Source of the DNA: Ophiura sarsii | Taxonomy: Eukaryota > Echinodermata > Ophiuroidea > Amphilepidida > Ophiuridae | Length of the DNA stretch: 64,000 nt | Direction of reading: 5' to 3' | Assembly (NCBI GenBank): GCA_035610835.1 | Contig: CM069441.1 | Location: 158,643,255-158,707,254, forward strand | Part shown: positions 61,101 to 64,000 of the stretch, piece after piece | How the letters are laid out: every line of letters starts with the position of its first letter | Numbering within the stretch: the first letter of the stretch is position 1 | Program-made: the position numbers and the translations under genes | Notes under the pieces: generated by a model | The model's input: the letters and a program-made list of their open reading frames with translations, nothing else | Told to the model about the DNA's origin: nothing | The model's database searches: none

Positions 61101-62878
61101 GTGAGTAATACCTTTGACGTCCTTTTGATACTTCTCCATGTCTACAAACAATGCAATTTAGGCTATATTAAAAAATCATTTGTCTCAAAGCTCCCGCGTG
61201 CGTTAGTTAATTGATGCGTGTTAGAAATAATAAGAAAGAAAAAAATAATAATAATAGTTTTTTTCAAAAAACAAAAAACAATCCCAAAATTTCACAGATT
61301 TTTCAGATTTTCATTGATCCCATCATTTTAAATACATAAGGTCACTTTTACAAGGATTTAAATATTTTATATTTTTAAAATAAAAAAATAATAACTTAAA
61401 AAAACCGCATTCCGCATTAGGTTTTGAAAAACTGAAGAGCTTTGAGACAAAAGATTTTTTTAATATAGCCTTATGCAAATAACATATGTTTTTCTTAACA
61501 CTGTGAGAAAGTCTACCAATTCATGTGACAATATCGCTTTTTGATAACATTTGTAGTTATATCTTTATAAAGTTGCTAATATTTGTGTTTTTGTTTATCC
61601 ACCCATACACAGACTGCCATTAAGTGTTTATCATCAGTGTTGTCTGCTGACTTCAAGCCAAGTGAGATTGAAGTAGCTGTTGTTACAAGAGATAACCAAA
61701 AATTCAGGTAGGTTCAAGGAATGGTTGTATTTTACGTTAAGAAACAATAAATGGCCTTCACCCCTGGAGCTTCCTTGTTCACACTAGGCGATATTTGCTG
61801 TGCGATGCCGTGTGGCAGCCTTACTTCCGCCCCAGTGTACGGCAATTAATCGCGAGTCATGCAGGGTCAACGCAGGTCACCGCATGCGATGGCAGCCAGT
61901 GCCATGTGGCAAAATAGGAGAATGTCAGCGTTAGACAATGCGTCGTATCCTGCCGCAATAGCAGTTGAATGCTTTTTAACTCCATTGCGATAACGCAACA
62001 CACGGTAAATAATGTCTAGTGTGAACGGAGCTTTAGACTGACAATTACTTCTCCAGACATTAAGATAAGATCTCCAGTTTCAAACTTAAATTCTTGTTGG
62101 GAACATTTCTCTCTTTCCTTTTCTTTTCATTTTAAGCTGTTTGTTTGAAAATGATAACTTTGAATCCAACCCAACTTTACAGGAATGATGATTGATGTTT
62201 AGTGTTTCAAGGGGAACTTGGATTGGTCACAAGGGTATTCAGGTCAAAGCTTATCTTGGGGTCAAATTTTTGAAATTGCTCCGATTGACCTTAAAGTCCT
62301 TGCTTAAGACAGCATGTAATTAACCTCGCACAAAATCCTCTATTGATGGATTAAAGGAGTATATACAGCTTTATTCTGTAATGAGGTCTTTACATTAGTA
62401 ACTTATGAGTATCTTACACCCAGGATATACCCAAAGGTGAGGTTTTGAAACAAAAGACACTTGTGATACAGTGATCACCTAAGGTCAAGAAGAAAACAAT
62501 TTGTCAAACATACCCCGAGCGCATAAGTATGTCGAGTTACATTTACCGCATAACCCTATGCATGAACCCAATTTTGGGCTTTTTACTTTTCGTTGTCTGA
62601 AAAGAAATGAAAACATTTGGCTCCGAAACGGCAAAAAGAGAATAAGTGGGCCAAAACACAATAAAAAAGAATTTCCGCATTTAGCATAGCTATTTTTTCT
62701 TTATAAAAATTGCTTATAGCATAGGTTTTTCCCAATAGTATGTAAGACAGACCTTCTTTTTGTGTGTGGCTTAATTGGTATAATTCAACGCTAATTTATC
62801 TTGTGTTTTGTTATTTACAGAGTGTTGACAGAGAACGAAATAGACGTACATCTCACAGCTATAGCAGAACGAGATTAA
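51598..62878 (+). CDS. PSMA6: 20S proteasome subunit alpha type-6 (alpha 1), seven exons, 246 aa
   Basis: Non-catalytic subunit of the outer alpha ring of the 20S proteasome, forming part of the gated substrate entrance. Exons: 51598-51673, 54778-54872, 55409-55490, 56476-56631, 58325-58503, 61613-61707, 62821-62878. Every intron has GT-AG ends and the phases join into 246 codons plus stop, the same length as I recall for the vertebrate protein. The N-terminus [20 protein letters not shown] plus [16 protein letters not shown] is the proteasome alpha signature. Further family landmarks are [60 protein letters not shown] and the C-terminal AERD. No frameshift or internal stop is present. The introns hold MITEs and a LINE piece. 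Head to head with DNAAF10. Confidence 0.98.
51778..52231. mobile_element. MITE with ~50 bp inverted ends in PSMA6 intron 1
   Basis: 'agtccttggtaccaaaatct' and 'ggcaaatgtg' on the left pair with 'cacttgcctg' and 'agattttggtaccaaaggac' on the right. Each end also contains its own small palindrome ('accaaaatc..gattttggt'). Confidence 0.78.
52982..53708. mobile_element. hAT-like MITE with GGGTACCCG subterminal repeats
   Basis: The ends TAAGGCTGGGAATTTC and GAAATTCCCAGCCTTA are inverted. Both subterminal regions are filled with 'gggtacccg' palindromes. Degraded 8-bp flanks (gtcaagag / gtaataag) are compatible with an old hAT target duplication. In PSMA6 intron 1. Confidence 0.75.
53824..54532. 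mobile_element. Diverged TIR element in PSMA6 intron 1
   Basis: The left 'aaggttcaggatttcctg' resembles the inverse of the right 'ggaaacctagaacctt'. Both subterminal regions carry 'gaaaaccgtg' or 'ccgtgaattccgcg' motifs. Three 'ttccctccaaa' repeats lie near 53980-54060. Classification uncertain. Confidence 0.5.
54778..54872 (+). CDS. PSMA6: PSMA6 exon 2
   Basis: Acceptor 'ttgttgacag'. Encodes [19 protein letters not shown] to VTQKKVP, ending CCG|GTAAGT at codon 57. Confidence 0.97.
55080..55117. repeat. 38-base poly-C run in PSMA6 intron 2
   Basis: Uninterrupted C homopolymer between exons 2 and 3. It may affect sequencing accuracy and transcription through a very G-rich template. Confidence 0.95.
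55409..55490 (+). CDS. PSMA6: PSMA6 exon 3
   Basis: Acceptor 'ttttgcag'. Encodes [20 protein letters not shown] to VMTGLT, ending ACA G|GTAAGA. Intron 2 before it holds a 38-base poly-C run. Confidence 0.97.
56476..56631 (+). CDS. PSMA6: PSMA6 exon 4
   Basis: Acceptor 'gcctccacag'. Encodes [20 protein letters not shown] to MRPLGC, ending TGT T|GTAAGT. Confidence 0.97.
57935..58259. mobile_element. MITE copy A in PSMA6 intron 4
   Basis: The ends TAGGCTATATTAAAAAAATC and GATTTTTTTAATATAGCCTTA are inverted, followed inward by 'tttgtctcaaagctc' and 'gagctttgagacaaa'. About 85-90 percent similar by eye to the copy in intron 5. Confidence 0.88.
58325..58503 (+). CDS. PSMA6: PSMA6 exon 5
   Basis: Acceptor 'cattctccag'. 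Encodes [20 protein letters not shown] to FAQTVE and ends GAG|GTAATA at codon 196, phase 0. Confidence 0.97.
59171..59284 (+). CDS. Possible alternative 3' terminal exon of PSMA6
   Basis: After a good acceptor ('ttttattacacag') an in-phase frame of 37 codons ([20 protein letters not shown] to IPLPKSK) reaches a stop. AATAAA overlaps the stop (59280-59285). Exon 5 ends in phase 0, so splicing to this site would replace the C-terminal 50 residues of PSMA6. I do not recognise the peptide. It could equally be a chance frame in an intron or a piece of an unrelated repeat. Confidence 0.2.
   Translation, partial: VWGTLYQRQFSPRDMVFPREHFLFWSDVDVIPLPKSK
60490..60960 (-). pseudogene. RTE-like LINE reverse transcriptase C-terminus in PSMA6 intron 5
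   Basis: Minus-strand frames read [20 protein letters not shown] and [16 protein letters not shown], followed after a stop by [24 protein letters not shown] and similar pieces. These correspond to the C-terminal end of RTE-type non-LTR retrotransposon proteins. Several stops show it is inactive. It lies antisense to PSMA6. Confidence 0.8.
61159..61473. mobile_element. MITE copy B in PSMA6 intron 5
   Basis: Same family as 57935-58259: TAGGCTATATT start, 'tttgtctcaaagctcccgcg', 'cgcattccgcattaggtttt' and an AATATAGCCTTA end. Flanking 'atgcaatt' / 'atgcaaat' may be a near-perfect 8-bp target duplication. Confidence 0.88.
61613..61707 (+). CDS. PSMA6: PSMA6 exon 6
   Basis: Acceptor 'catacacag'. 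Encodes [20 protein letters not shown] then [11 protein letters not shown], ending AG|GTAGGT. Confidence 0.97.
62821..62878 (+). CDS. PSMA6: PSMA6 exon 7 (terminal)
   Basis: Acceptor 'ttatttacag'. Encodes [19 protein letters not shown] and a TAA stop. Confidence 0.97.
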
Positions 62879-64000
62879 GATATTGGTTAGGATTACAGAT
62901 GTGGGATTAGGTTTAATTTTAAGCGTTGGATTTCAAAATTTTATATTTACTGTTGCGCATATAAAGATATGCATTATCCTGTCTGCAGTAAGATAACGTC
63001 ATGTAATCAACTGCATCCAAAGATAAAAGTACAAGGAACAAGTCAAACTTGAGGTATTCATATCAAACATCACATTCTGCATGTATTAAACTCCTTATAT
63101 TGCAAAGTAAAGTATACTTTTCATGGTAACTTCACAGATTATCAAATAACATGGCTAGTAAGCTTGTATCGTATTAAAGCTGTTTGTCTGAGAGCAAGGT
63201 CACTTATATAAACCATTAAAAAGTCTAGGCAGTATTCAGCGCTGCCAAGAACGCTTTTCTAAAGTCATTAAAAATATTAAATCTCATTCTCAGAAGTGGT
63301 TTACATGTCCTTGGCCCAAGTAACCACCCTTTTCAAAGATGCCTGTTGTACATAGTTGCAAGCTTACACAGCACCAGTTCTTTATAACATTTCAGTAAAG
63401 ATAGAGCCTCCCTGTAATTTGATAATCTCTGCCTCAGTGTTATGATTAAAAGTATTACGAAAGTTATTTCAAGCGTAGACATTTACCTATGATGTTCATA
63501 CTTTGCCATGTAAAACAATTCTTAAAAACCGTTGCTAATTGTGAAGGATGAGCTAGCAATATCAAATATTGCGTATGTATTTAGTGTATGTTACAACACT
63601 GAAATCAATTGTTGTATGTATGTCAGACGGTATAGCTGGTCATTAGATGATTTTGGGATCTTAAAGGCAGGTGACTGGATGTAAGTGGCCTGATTTGGGC
63701 CCAACTATTTTACATGGATGTGCACCGTAAATACACTCTCCTTCCCAGATTTGAGTTACATTACTTGGATAGTTCAAAAGATAAAAGCAAAACACCAATG
63801 CACAAACTTTGAGTAAAAGTTTACCACAGCATTTGTAGATATTTCAATACTTTTTTTGGTAATATTTAAAACGAATTATCTCTCTGGGCTTTCATCTGAT
63901 ACAAGAATCTCAATTTTGATAGGGAAAGTTTATTTGATCAGATCAGACATAACCTTTAAAGAGTGACTTATGATTATCTAAGGCGATGCTGTATTTTGTA
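62879..64000 (+). other. PSMA6: PSMA6 3' flank, probable 3' UTR
   Basis: No further gene is recognised to the window end. Candidate polyadenylation signals of the ATTAAA type lie at 63085-63090 and 63173-63178. I saw no AATAAA close to the stop. Confidence 0.45.

Overview
This is animal genomic DNA: spliced genes with GT-AG introns, dense non-autonomous DNA transposons, decayed LINEs, tRNA-derived repeats, long satellites and a 100-N assembly gap. The repeat style (hAT-type elements with poly-G bodies, CR1/L2-like and RTE-like LINE pieces, many 'aggcct' motifs) suggests an invertebrate deuterostome such as an echinoderm or hemichordate. That placement is inference with low certainty.

Four protein-coding loci are recognisable. 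(1) A minus-strand Patched-family gene (PTCHD3-like), 21246-32394, reconstructs as three exons of 21, 991 and 1826 nt (945 aa). Its 8.1 kb second intron holds a 2.7 kb pentamer satellite and several hairpin or TIR elements. (2) A minus-strand, apparently intronless sulfotransferase-like gene at 43302-44203 is broken by one reading-frame shift. (3) The first two exons of the dynein-assembly factor DNAAF10/WDR92 lie on the minus strand (51144 to 49809). Later exons were not found, and a 100-N gap lies 190 bp past exon 2. (4) A complete seven-exon PSMA6 (20S proteasome alpha-1 subunit, 246 aa) runs on the plus strand, 51598-62878. DNAAF10 and PSMA6 are head to head across 453 bp, which looks like a shared promoter.

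The rest is mostly repeats. 0-7 kb: a TIR element and a 4.9 kb composite with long inverted arms, containing a LINE 3' end and tRNA-like sequences. 9.8-15.9 kb: TTAA-flanked and hAT-type MITEs, a frameshifted hAT transposase end, a CR1/L2-like LINE end, a 2.5 kb diverged inverted repeat and a tRNA-Ser-like sequence with an ATA anticodon. 16.1-20.2 kb: four tandem ~1 kb GC-rich units, each ending in a nested hairpin whose stem shows a compensatory base change. 23.7-31 kb (inside the PTCHD3-like intron): the pentamer satellite, a 620 bp foldback and mariner-like TA-flanked MITEs, one carrying exactly 31 copies of a 13-mer. 32.9-41.2 kb: two copies of a large foldback family, the second split by a 1.4 kb element made of 'gacacc/ggtgtc' palindromes. 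42-49 kb: a further MITE, the sulfotransferase locus, an inverted-repeat element, a degenerate tandem array and a hAT MITE with a perfect 8-bp target duplication. The PSMA6 introns contain several more MITEs and an RTE-like LINE piece.

No CRISPR array, bacterial operon or phage-like system is present. The best candidates for something undescribed are the 16-20 kb tandem units with their covarying hairpin, the palindrome-built MITEs, and a possible alternative 3' exon of PSMA6.
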